NCBI GenBank assembly: GCA_022829145.1
Contig: CM040760.1
Coordinates: forward strand, 26,438,102 to 26,502,101
Source of the DNA: Albula goreensis
Lineage: Eukaryota > Chordata > Actinopteri > Albuliformes > Albulidae
DNA length: 64,000 nt
Reading direction: 5' to 3'
Part shown: positions 14,101 to 27,600 of the stretch, in pieces
Layout: each line of letters opens with the position of its first letter
Numbering within the stretch: the first letter of the stretch is position 1
The notes under the pieces: generated by a model
The model's database searches: none
Told to the model about the DNA's origin: nothing
The model's input: the letters and a program-made list of their open reading frames with translations, nothing else
Program-made: the position numbers and the translations under genes

Positions 14101-17100
14101 AAATTCCTGGTTCCTTGACCATAACGCTATGCTTCCGCCACATGGTTCAGCACCTCAGGCTGTTGTCTGTTCCTCTCTCCACCTGTTTGCATCATGCGTG
14201 CTGCACAGGGCGCACACACGCAGATCTCCAGACATGTGAGTGGCACGGCTGCTGTGTTTTTCAGGGATGAAGCGCTGTAATTATGGGAAGGCAGGGCCTT
14301 AAAGAGGTGGGAGGCCCATGACAGGGGAGTGTGGGGAACATGAGCCAAACAGCACACCCGCTAATCTGTAAAAGATGTGCCCTGCAGAGTCTCTGCACGT
14401 CGTGTTTAAAGCGCTCTGATTCACAGAGCACTGCAAAAGATGTGCCCTGCAGAATCTCTGCAGGTCGTGTTTAAAGCGCTCTGATTCACAGAGCACTGCA
14501 AAAGATGTGCCCTGCAGAATCTCTGCACGTCGTGTTTAAAGCGCTCTGATTCACAGAGCACTGCAAAAGATGTGCCCTGCAGAATCTCTGCACGTCGTGT
14601 TTAAAGCGCCCTGATTCACAGAGCACTGCAAAAGATGTGCCCTGCAGAATCTCTGCACGTCGTGTTTAAAGCGCTCTGATTCACATAGCACTGCAAAAGA
14701 TGTGCCCTGCAGAATCTCTGCAGGTCGTGTTTAAAGCGCTCTGATTCACAGAGCACTGCAAAAGATGTGCCCTGCAGAATCTCTGCACGTCGTGTTTAAA
14801 GCACTCTGATTCACATAGCACTGCAAAAGATGTGCCCTGCAGAATCTCTGCACGTCGTGTTTAAAGCGCTCTGATTCACAGAGCACTGCAAAAGATGTGC
14901 CCTGCAGAATCTCTGCACGTCGTGTTTAAAGCGCCCTGATTCACAGAGCACTGCAAAAGATGTGCCCTGCAGAATCTCTGCAGGTCGTGTTTAAAGCGCT
15001 CTGATTCACAGAGTACTGATCATGTGTTGTGCCAGGAGTCAGAGCTTCTCTGTTTACAGAAGATGAAAGATAATTTAAGACACAGAGTCTCACACTAGCC
15101 TGTGTTACTGTCAGATTTTGATTTTGAAAAAGATGTGAAAACATTTGAGACACTTCGATATTGCGACATACCAGGGCTGCTCTGTTTATTTACTCAGCTC
15201 TCTTTTCAAAGGGAAAAAAGGTGTGCTGTTTTCCTTGCCATGTGACCAGCTGAGAATCAGAGATTAGAAACCAGTTTTTGAATGCTCTTCTCAGAGATTC
15301 CATGATATGAGACGATGTAAACTGTCTGTTTTAAGGGAGACCAGGCCAAGAGGCCCACATAAGTTGTAAAAGCATGTCACAGATACAGGCATAAAAGCAT
15401 GAAAACATCGATGGATCTGACAACCAGCCAATATCAACACAGATTAAAAGGAGGAGCATTTAGCTGGTGGCTGGCTTTGGGTTTATGTGAACAAAGCTGG
15501 CCGAGTCAGCCGTGAGTTGGTGTGTTTGAGAGCTGATTATACAGCCATGAAGGAGGCTGGTGTCACACGGAGGCTGTGTGGGGCGGGGGGCGGGGGCAAT
15601 GAAAAGACACTCTGTGGCAGACATGAAGCCTAAAGGGAGACTTAGCCTGCCCTCACAGGGGGGCGGAGGAGCCCACAGACTGGGGCAGAGTCTGCACTTT
15701 GGGCTGGTGTCTGTCCCGCTAACCATGGATTTTAAAACGGCTCACAGGTTTAGTCATGAGACATCACCAACTGCCATTTAACCAGGGGGGTCAACCCAGA
15801 ACAAGACCTCATTTACAGCGGTAACTAGCCTCACTCGACAGGCTAACGCTGTGTTAGCCTGTGTTTGGCTGTCTGCTGCATGATGGCAGGGTGTTTTTAC
15901 CAATGATGGGGGACTAACTCTGAGTGTGAAAAACCGCCGTCTGTGTCCCGTGAAACAACACCGCCCAGCTTCAGGGGTGCTCTTTGCTCAAAAGCCGGGT
16001 CAGTTTCTACTTCTGGCTAATCATGATCTTGTGTAGGCAGGAGTCTGTTTCTAAGTGGCTGTTCTGTCCAGAGTTTGGTAGTTATGCCACATAGTGTACA
16101 CTGAAACCTTGCACTGCAACTGAAACTATTACTGTTGCAATGAGAAGCACAAATGCTGGCTGCTGAATCAATGCAGCTCATTATTCACATCGAGGTGTGC
16201 ACACACAGGGCTGCATGGCGTATACAGAGGACATTACAGACAGGATGCACGTATGTCAGGAGAGAACCAAGCCTTTTCACATCAGGGCAGCTAGCTGAGC
16301 CGCTACAGAGCGCCGCTGTGCCCTCCAGCTGCCCACCCCACCCTGCACGCTGATTCACCAAAACCACCACAAATATTCAGGCTTTTCCTGTTATTTCCCT
16401 TTTCCCGTTTGGTTTGCTCCAGATTTCCTCTCCGGAGAGAGTCGAGGCTGTATTTCTCAGCGCTAAGAGCTAAGCTAAGAGACGTTGTAGTTCTTGAGTG
16501 CTCCCTTGTTAACCTCCTGTCTCCCTCCATGCTGCCCCAGGTGACTGCTGGCTGCTGGCTGCCATCGCCTCTCTCACCCTCAACCAGGATGTGCTGGCCA
16601 GAGTGGTCCCCAGTGGACAGGGCTTTGGGGACGACTACGCCGGAATCTTTCACTTCCAGGTAAAATGACCATCCTGGCTTGAGGGTTCTAGAGGTGTACC
16701 CATGTTCTGATCCAGTCTGTGTGAGTCCACATGCTCTATGAAAAATACATGTGTGACAGAACACAGAGCAAGGCAATGGACTGTTGCCTTATATAGAAAA
16801 AAAGTTTTATTGAATACAACTTTGGAACAGTAATAAAAACCTTACTTTTGTATTTTTTAGTTTTTTTTTTTTCTTTCAGTGGTTCAAGGCACTGTGACTA
16901 AGGAAGTTTAGTTAAAACAATGTGGTGAAAACTTCCCCGTTGTCATGTAATTGCTGAGAGTTTTTTTTTTCTCCTTTCCTGAGAAGCTAGAATCTGTCAT
17001 TGTGAAAGATGTTTTTGTTTTGATAGTAATGGTCTAGAGATGAGTAAAGTTTTAGGGAGGAGTAGAGGAGTTTAGGGAGGAGTAGTTAAGGGTTTAGCAG

Positions 17101-17721
17101 TGTTTTAGATCCACTCCTTTCTGTGTTTGAGGGGGTTTTTTTGGCTGAATGCTCACTTATGACTTCCGTATTTTCAGAGGTACCTGTGACTCACTCTTGA
17201 AAAAAAGCGCCAAGCCTCGCATGCAATGAGGGGGAAGGCCAGTGTCCTCGGCCTGTGTCCCTCGGCGCATCATTGTTTTTAGAGGGAGGTGTGGAAGGAA
17301 ATTTTGGTTCATAATAGGAAATTAGGCGTAGGTTTCTGAGCATAGGAAATGTGGAGATCCCAAAGGGAGCTGATTTTGTTTGTGAACTTTCAAAGCTGTA
17401 ATGTGTTTGTTTATTCCTTCGGTGGGAATTTAAACTTTCCCAAAAACACAGATATATCAGACTAATTACAGCATTTCACCAGGTTTAATGCAATGTCTAA
17501 TTTTTAAGATGTTAAACATTTCCCAGGCAGAGTATAATCAGGCTATAAAAGATGTACATTCATAAAGTATGTTTACTGTAAGGAATTAAGAGGATATATT
17601 GCTCATATGTGCTTTAGGTCCTTATTGCTCTTCTGTTGCAGGTTGGTTGAAACTCAGAGCAGTAAAAGTTTTACATGGCTTTAAAAGAGCTGTAGATTTC
17701 TCATTTAAAAATGTGTGTGCA

Positions 17722-17754
<33 letters not shown>

Positions 17755-20700
17755 ATGCATGTGTTTGAGTGTAAGTATATGATAGTGAGGATGTACAGGA
17801 ATGTGCTGTTTCATTTAAATGATGTTCCTCCAGACACTAAATGTCTCACAAACACACTGTAAATTGGCCTGTGTATAACCATGCCCAAAGACTGTCAACC
17901 ATTTTATATGTTTTAACCCTGAGCTTGGGGGCCCTGGGATAGTAAGAAACCGCTAGCTAATGCCCTGCTTTCCACATACTCCAGTAAACAACAACAGCAA
18001 CAACAACAAAACCTAAAACAGCAAAATCATTAACCAGTGTTCTGTTGGGCGCAGTTCTGGCAGTTTGGCGAGTGGGTGGACGTGGTGGTGGACGACAGGC
18101 TGCCCACTAAAGACGGAGAGCTGCTGTTCGTCCACTCTGCTGAGGGCTCCGAGTTCTGGAGCGCCCTGCTGGAGAAGGCCTACGCTAAGTGAGTAGGCCT
18201 CAGAGTTACTCCCTGCCTCTCACTGTCTGTCTGTGTGTGTGTGTTTGTTTGTGTGTGTGTGTGTATGTTTGTGTTTGAGATACTGAGATATAACCATGAG
18301 AACATTAAAAAGCAGAATGATGTACTTCTCAAGAACTCATTAACAATAACTACTGGAATGTGATAACAATCACATTTGATCACTACCAGAATAACAATCG
18401 CCACTGGAGTTTCAGAAAATCACCACCAGAATTAAATAATGATCAGTATTGCAATTCCATAATAACTGCCACCAAGACTCCTTAACAATCACTACCAGCA
18501 ATCGATCATTATTATTACCGCTGTTCCATTTTATGCATTTTATTCCATAATTACCATAACAGAAATTTCATATCTTACACTGTTTATGCTCCTGGAAAAT
18601 CTGGTGCGTTTCTCCATTCCTAATCCAGGCATGGAAATGCTGGAACTCTGCATGTTGGAAGTGTTTTGCGTTGTGTGTGGATTAGCCTGAGGCCTGCTCT
18701 GGTTTCTGCTCCAGGGTGAACGGGTGCTACGAGGCCCTGTCCGGAGGCTCCACCACCGAGGGGTTCGAGGACTTCACCGGGGGGATCGCCGAGAACTACG
18801 AGCTGCGCAAAGCCCCCCCCAACATGTTCCAGATCATCCGAAAGGCTCTGGAGGCCGGAGCCCTGCTGGGCTGCTCCATCGATGTAAGGCCGCCCTTATC
18901 GCCTCTGTGGTCTGTCTCGCAAAATTACCTCTGAACCGGCTGTGGAGCTCCCCTGCCTTTTCTGCTCTCCATGGTTTCATCTGAGTTCATTTCTGTTTGA
19001 TCTTTCTTTCTCCCGGGTGCTTTGTTTTTGGTTGTTTTTTCATTCATCTTTAGATGGCAGATTCTGCAGTTACTGCTCAGATTTGATCCATGTGAGTGAA
19101 TCATAGCCATGAACATGAGGTGCTCAACTAACATGCTTAATTTGACTGTGCTTTAGTCCGGCCCTCCATGTGCTGGATTTGTGTGGAATAATTGCTTGTG
19201 ATCATCTGAGAATAAATTATTTCCCAGCATGCTCTGTTCTAATGGTGCTTTGTGTCTCCCTGTACAGATCACCAGTGCTGCTGACTCGGAGGCCATCACT
19301 TACCAGAAGCTAGTGAAAGGACACGCCTACTCTCTGACTGGGGCCATAGAGGTAGGGTACCACAGCTCACCTCCCGTAGGGTACCACAGCTCACCTCCCA
19401 TAGGGTACCACAGCTCACCTCCCACAGGGTACCACTGCTCACCTCCCGTAGGGCACCACAGCTCACCTCCCATAGGGTACCACAGCTCACCTCCCATAGG
19501 GTACCACAGCTCACCTCCCATAGGGCACCACTGCTCACCTCCCGTAGGGTACCACAGCTCACCTCCCATAGGGTACCACAGCTCACCTCCCATAGGGCAC
19601 CACTGCTCACCTCCGATAGGGCACCACTGCTCGCCTCCCATAGGGTACTACAGCTCACCTCCCATAGGGCACCACTGCTCACCTCCGATAGGGCACCACA
19701 GCTCACCTCCCATAGGGCACCACTGCTCACCTCCCATAGGGTACCACAGCTCACCTCCCATAGGGTACCACAGCTAACCTCCCATAGGGCACCACAGCTC
19801 ACCTCCCATAGGGCACCACTGCTCACCTCCCATAGGGTACCACAGCTCACCTCCCATAGGGTACCACAGCTAACCTCCCATAGGGCACCACAGCTCACCT
19901 CCCACAGGACACCACTGCTCACCTCCCATAGGGCACCACTGCTCACCTCCCATAGGATACCACTGCTCACCTCCCATAGGATACCACAGCTCACCTCCCA
20001 TAGGGCACCACTGCTCACCTCCCATAGGATACCACAGCTCCTCCCATAGGGGCACCACAGCTCACCTCCCATAGGATACCACTGCTCACCTCCCGCAGGG
20101 CACCACTGCTCACCTCCCATAGGGCACCACAGCTCACCTCCCATAGGGCACCACTGCTCACCTCCCATAGGGCACCACAGCTCACCTCCCACAGGGCTCA
20201 CCTCCCACAGCACCACAGCTCACCTCCCATAGGTACCACTGCTAACCTCCCATAGGGTACCACAGCTCACCTCCCATAGGGCACCACAGCTCACCTCCCA
20301 CAGGGTACCACTGCTCACCTCCCATAGGGTACCACAGCTCACCTCCCATAGGGTACCACAGCTCACCTCCCACAGGGTACCACTGCTCACCTCCCATAGG
20401 GTACCACAGCTCACCTCCCACAGGGCACCACAGCTCACCTCCCATAGGGTACCACAGCTCACCTCCCATAGGGCACCACAGCTCACCTCCCATAGGGTAC
20501 CACAGCTCACCTCCCACAGGGCACCACAGCTCACCTCCCACAGGGCACCACAGCTCACCTCCCATAGGGTACCACTGCTAACCTCCCATAGGGTACCACA
20601 GCTCACCTCCCATAGGGCACCACAGCTCACCTCCCATAGGGTACCACTGCTAACCTCCCACAGGGTACCACAGCTCACCTCCCATAGGGCACCACAGCTC

Positions 20701-23508
20701 ACCTCCCACAGGGCACCACTGCTCACCTCCCATAGGGCACCACAGCTCACCTCCCACAGGGCACCACTGCTCACCTCCCATAGGGCGCCACAGCTCACCT
20801 CCCATAGGGTACCACAGCTCACCTCCCATAGGGTACCACAGCTCACCTCCCATAGGGCACCACAGCTCACCTCCCATAGGGCACCACTGCTCACCTCCCA
20901 TAGGGTACCACAGCTCACCTCCCATAGGGCACCACAGCTCACCTCCCATAGGGCACCACTGCTCACCTCCCACAGGGTACCACTGCTCACCTCCCATAGG
21001 GCACCACTGCTCATCTCCGATAGTGTACCACTGCTCACCTCCCACAGGGCACCACTGCTCACCTCCCATAGGGCACCACTGCTCACCTCCCACAGGGCAC
21101 CACTGCTCACCTCCCATAGGGCACCACTGCTCACCTCCCATAGGATACCACAGCTCACCTCCCATAGGATACCACTGCTTACCTCCCACAGGGCACCACT
21201 GCTCATCTCCCATAGGGCACCACAGCTCACCTCCCATAGGGCACCACAGCTCACCTCCCATAGGGCACCACAGCTCACCTCCCATAGGATACCACAGCTC
21301 ACCTCCCATAGGGCACCACAGCTCACCTCCCATAGGGCACCACTGCTCATCTCCCATAGGGCACCACAGCTCACCTCCCATAGGATACCACTTCTCTTGA
21401 AGGTTACACTGTAAAGATCTTACAGATCTTAGATTCCCAGGTGGGCCCGTCCCAGTGAACCCTTGAGCAAGGTAATTAAGTTCAGTAAAATACCCAGCTG
21501 AATAAACACATTGTATGTAAAAAGCATGTCAGTTGTGTTGATCCCTCTGGAGATCTGCAGGCGTACTCACAGGCGTACCTTCTGTTATTATTTCATCCTT
21601 TTGTAATCGGAGCTGGAAAAAAATATTTGCATTTCTGTAAAGAGGGCGGATATTCAAATCTGATCCTCTGAGAAAATGTAGACTCCGGTTTACTAAGCTC
21701 ACGGCAAACATGCACGAACACATGTATTACTTGTCCTCTAGTTACAATCGACCAAACACCTAAATTACAGAATAACCACAACAAACAGCTGTGGAAGGCT
21801 CTGTGGTCTGTTCAGTGTGTTAATAAGCCTAATTACCTTTCTCAGGTGGGTTACCGCGGGCGGAGGGAGAGACTGGTCAGAATGAGGAATCCTTGGGGAC
21901 AGGTGGAGTGGACGGGAGCGTGGAGTGACAGGTGAGTTACAGCCACAGGTAGACAGGTACGTTAAAGTTACAAGTAAACAGGTGTATTAGAGTTACAGGT
22001 AGACAGGTGTGTTAGTGACAGGTAGACAGGCACTCAGGATAGGATTACAGGTGTGTTGCTGCTCTGTGTGCCAGGCCTGAGGCTGTATTAAAGTATGAGC
22101 TGTGTGCAGCTTTAGCTGAACTCCTGCCATTTGCTCTGTGTCCCCAGCTCCTCAGAGTGGAACTACGTGGACGCGTCTGAGCGAGAGAACATCCGAGCGG
22201 ATGACGGAGAGTTCTGGTACGAAGAAAAGGTTTTCTTTCCAATGAGATTTCATATTTATACATTCGCTCTGAACACCTCGAAGAGTGTTTAAAGGTCTCG
22301 AGTTTCTGATGGTGTTTTTGTGACCCTTAGGAACTGGACTTGATACAGCACAGTCTATGAAAGTGCATTGCTATCATTAATGATCACGGCTTCAGTGTGT
22401 CACACGTGTGATGCTTTCTGTTTGTCATTAATGATCACGGCTTCAGTGTGTCACACGTGTGATGCTTTCTGTTTGTCATTAATGATCACGGCTTCAGTGT
22501 GATACTTTCTGTTTGTCATTAATGATCACGGCTTCAGTGTGTCACACGTGTGATGCTTTCTGTTTGTCATTAATGATGCTTTCGTGTGATGTTTGTCATT
22601 AATGATCACGGTTTCAGTGTGTCACACGTGTGATGCTTTCTGTTTGTCATTAATGATCACGGCTTCAGTGTGTCACACGTGTGATGCTTTCTGTTTGTCA
22701 GGATGTCATTTACAGAGTTCATGAGGCATTATTCTCGGCTGGAGATCTGCACTCTGACACCGGACGCGCTGGCCAGTGACAGCTACAAGCACTGGAGCGT
22801 GTCCAAATTTGATGGCAACTGGAGAAGAGGCTCCACAGCCGGGGGCTGCAGAAACAACCCCTGTGAGAACCATCTCCCAATTATGACATCACTCATGTTC
22901 ACACCATCCAATTATGACATCACTGAGAATCACACCACCCAATAATGACATCACTCACCGCTCTATATTCAAGACCAGAGGCCATGCCACCCGATTATGA
23001 CATCACCCGATTATGACATCACTTACTGGTCACTACAGTCAGTTTCAGCCCTTGGTATTATGCAGTGATTTTGTACTACATTACCCATAACCTCAACATC
23101 CAACTACTTACAACTTTTTTACCCAGAATCCTAAATCCAACTCACTAAGTAAAACATTGCACAAAACTACACCATTTAGTTCTTCTGTACCCAGGGGTAC
23201 CAGTGAATGGTGTACCTCAGAGCTCAGTAAAAACCATTGTGAAACGGACTGTTACTCATGCACCAGGATCAAACCTCCCATCTCTGCACAACACAGGCCC
23301 ACACTTATGAATTAATGCACAGTCTGCCCGGTGCCAGAGAAAGTTGTGGGAGTAAACGTGCTTTGAAAGCTGTCCCTTATGCAATGGGCATGTGAAGGCG
23401 TGACTGGAACTGGACCCTAGTACTGAACACACGGCTTAGTATGTGAGGAATGATCTCAAAACACCACCACACTGTGCAAACACACACACACACATACACA
23501 CACACGCG

Positions 23509-23556
<48 letters not shown>

Positions 23557-24476
23557 ATGCACTTAAACCCTCCCCCCGACCATCACCCATCACTGTGATC
23601 CGAGCCAATCAGCTGTGTGCGTGTGATCTGACGGACATGGGGTGTTCCCGCCCCCAGGCCAGAGCATAAGGGCTCTGTGGATCGGGGTGCACAGCAGGGC
23701 CATTGTGTCAGACATGCTCAGACTGGCCAGGGGCTCCAGCCAATGACATGCGAGGGTCAAACACGATCAGGTTTCTCATAGATCAGCTCAGACAGACTGA
23801 GCAAGCACAGAAAAGGCCTGCAGCTGATTCCCCTCATCAGCTTCTGTGCAATGAAGAGACACAATTTACAGAAGAATGCACAGTGGGTTCAGACCAACAG
23901 ATATCAGTGACACACGCCAGCATGTCCATGCACACACAAACACACACACACAGACATGCACATACACACACACACAGACATGCACATACACATACACACA
24001 CACACACACAGACATGCCCATGCACATACACACACACACAGACATGCACATACACACACACACAGACATGCACATACACACACACACAGACATGCACATA
24101 CACACACACACACACACACAGACATGCATATACACACACACACAGACATGCACATACACACACACAAATGTGCTAGCGAGGAGTAAGTAGGTAAAGTTTA
24201 GAATACAAACAGGTGTTCAGTATTTAGTAGTGAGTGGCCATTGATTTGCTTTGCTTTTTGATTTTATTTTATTTTGAATGATATTCTGTATATACATTAT
24301 ATATACACTGTTCCCATGGATAGCAAATGAAAGTGTTAAAAGAAATGTTTTTGTCCCAAATGCTCTCCCCCCACAGACACGTTCTGGATAAACAGTATAA
24401 GATAACACTGTGTGTGTGTGTGTGTGTGTGTGTGTCTTTCTGAGACATGTTCTGGATAAACCCAGTATAAGATAAC

Positions 24477-24519
<43 letters not shown>

Positions 24520-24555
24520 CTGAGACACGTTCTAGATAAACAGTATAAGATAACG

Positions 24556-24621
<66 letters not shown>

Positions 24622-27600
24622 CTCTCAGACACATTCTGGATGAACCCGCAGTTTAAGATCACTCTGCTGGAGGAAGATGACGACCCTGAGGATAACGAAG
24701 TGGGGTGCAGCTTCGTGGTGGGCCTGATCCAGAAGAACCGGCGCCGGCTGAGGAAGATGGGCGAGGACATGCACACCATCGGCTTCGCCATCTATGAGGT
24801 GAGGCCTAACCTCTGACCTCTGACCTCTGACCCCCCACCCCCGCCGTGGAACCCCTGCATAACAGGGTCAGGCCTGGACAGCCAACACAGCCAAATATAT
24901 CACAGTATCTTAAACACTAAATTCATTTTTATAAACTGAAAAATGGCCCTAATGTCCTTATTTAAAGCTTATCTTAAGCTTATGAATTATTACTCAAATT
25001 AAAGTAGTTATTATTATTTATTGTGAAAGTATCATATTATTGATAGCCTGGCAGTCCCAGCTCATATGTCATACCTGCATCTGTAGGTGATTATTATTGA
25101 TAGCCTGGCAGTCCCAGCTCATATGTCATACCTGCAGCTGTAGGTGATGCAGTGGCTTTGATAGTTTTGTTGGTTCGCTAGAGTCATCCGTGTTTTGGGT
25201 TTTTTGTGTTTCAGGTTCCGCAGCAGGTGAGCGTTCCAGAACAGAGAGGCAGCCCTCCTCATTGGCCGGGCTGCAGAATGCTGCAAGGTCTTCAGAGGTC
25301 AACTGGGCGGAGCTTCCTGGCCTATCTCATGCAGACACAGCTTTCAGAAACAATGACCTTTGACAGTTTTAGCATCTTCGCTACTTGAAACTTGTTTTGC
25401 TACAGCATGTTTCTGCCTGCAGCCTATCAGTTTGAAACTGTGTTCAAGGTTAAATTGATTTTGCTCCGACTTTGGTATTGCAGTGATGCCATTTATTCTG
25501 ACCACTTTGAGAAGGGGTGGGAAACACTTTTGTGATTGCTTGAAAAAGCAGGCCTAAAAAAGCAGTGTAATGTTTTGACCATGTTGCTAGGGGTGACATA
25601 ATCAAAACCATTTCTTTCAGATATGTCTGTTGCCAGCATTTTATTTTGTTTTGGATGCTTAAGTGCGGGGGTGGGCAACCTCACTCATAGAGGGCCTCTG
25701 TGTGTGCAGGGCTTCGTTTCTTCCAGCTAAATCAGCCAATGAGCTGAAAATACTAGCGCCAAATCACAGGTAGATCAGAACATGCTAAACATTTCATATG
25801 TGGTCATAAGAACAGGCTAAACATTTCATATGTGGTCATAAGAACAGGCTAAACATTTCATATGAGGTCATAAGAACAGGCTAAACATTTCATATGAGGT
25901 CATAAGAACAGGCTAAACATTTCATATGAGGTCATAAGAACAGCCTTTGAGAGCAGTCACTTATTGTGTGCTTATCATTACATTTAGCTGAAATGTAAAA
26001 TCATAGAGAAATTATTGGACTAATTAAATAATTAAAAGCAGAAGTCGGCATGAAGCCTAGAAATGGCTACAGCTCTCCTTGCCCACCCCTGTTTTAGTGC
26101 AAGTTTGATTGGTTTACTCTAAGGGGGTGGGTGTAGATGTGTCTGCTTCTTTACCTGATTGGCTGTTTCTGCTGTCAGTTTCATGGCCAGAAGGAGGTGC
26201 ACCTGGATAAGAACTACTTCCTGACACACGCGCAGAAGGCGCGGTCAGAGACCTTCATCAACCTGCGCGAGGTCAGCACGCGCTTCAAACTGCCCGCCGG
26301 GGAGTACCTGATCGTCCCGTCCACCTTCGAGCCCCACAAGGACGGAGACTTCTGCCTGCGCGTCTTCTCCGAGAAGCAGAGCGAAACTCAGTAAGGCCCC
26401 CCTGTGTCTGCCATCTCCGGGCATGTCCAAAATCCCGAGGGGAATGACTCTCTGCACCGCAGGGAAACCTGCAGAGAAGCCAGAGCGCATGATTAAAATA
26501 ACAGAGTGAGAAACAGACTCAACTCTATGGAGCTCCAGGCTCTGTTTTTCATAGACAGTAGAAAGACAAATTATCAGTACCTTCCCCTGGGGTGGTCCAG
26601 CCCACCCGCACCTGCACCACGACTGCATGGGCTCAAATACCCCCTCATGTGCTGCTCCACCTCTGTGTGCTTTGCTTCCTGTCAGTCTTCACTTTAACTG
26701 TGTAAAAAAAAGACTTCCACAATACTCAAGGAAGGAGCATAAAATGCCTTTTTTGGCGGGCATATACACAGCTGTGCTAGCTTCAGGGCAGAGCGGAGTC
26801 ATTCTTCAGTTCAGAACAACAGGCATGGTTACAAAGCAGGAAGATTAATACTTTGTTTAGTTGAATAATGATAGCCAGCACATTTATGACGCCATTCTCC
26901 CCTCAGGGCAAACTGCTGAGGCTAAGCAGGGCCAGGCTGGGGTAGTACTGTGTTCAGAAACCTCCTGGGGGAAAGCTAAGCTGCTGCTGTTGTAGTGCCA
27001 GTAGGGGGCAGTCTTTCCTCTGGCTGAAATAAACATCCAGTGCTGCAGCACAGTGATGGGACACTGAGCAGAAGAACTTCCCTTCAGCTGAGAATTTAAG
27101 CCTTGTTGTGGTGTGATGGTGGTGGAAAGGGGGTGTTTGGATTTGTGCTGGGTACATTTTAGACAGCCTATGGTCTGAGTTGTGCTAAAGAGAGTGTTTT
27201 TGTAAACAGAAAACCATAGCTATTTTGTGCATTCTTTTCTCTTTGTTTGAGGGTCACATTTACTAAAGTACCACAGAAATGTGCTGAGATTTTCTATTTA
27301 GTCCTCTGCATTTAAAGGCACGTTGCCCATAAAACATGTTCTCAGATTTTTATGAAATTCTTTCATTATCATTTTTTCAGATGATATTTTTAACAACACT
27401 GACCCAACTCAACATGACCCCCCCCTCCACAACCAGTACATTATGAGAAAGGAAAAAAAATGAGTAACACATTTTAGAGAAAAAATTTTTAGTAATATGT
27501 TTCTAACTTGTGTCCTTTAGGCCGTGTGATGATCCTGTGCAAGCAGAACTGGACGATGTGAGACCACTTACATTTGACTTTTCTTTGTTTAGATCAAATA

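Larger units (their letters stand above)
10671..16540 (+). other. capn2: Intron 2 of the capn2-like gene
   Basis: A 5.9-kb intron, the longest in this gene, separating exon 2 from the catalytic-Cys exon. It carries a compound CA microsatellite, two SINE-like fragments and a 65-bp array, listed separately. A motif (CATCCTGGATTAATAT, then AAACGTG..CATTGTG) occurs near 11930-12020 and again near 13700-13760, suggesting an old dispersed repeat. No gene is supported within it. Confidence 0.6.

Noticed and set aside
19229..19777. Read-through of exon 6 into the repeat as a real alternative C-terminus
   Set aside because: The exon 6 donor is conserved and followed by a properly phased exon 7. The extension is pure repeat and would remove Asn286 and all later domains.
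19296..21381. Very long minus-strand frames (up to 384 codons) encoding an 8-residue repeat
   Set aside because: They follow directly from a 24-bp tandem repeat with no stop in the unit. They lie antisense inside a calpain intron and have no non-repetitive protein sequence.
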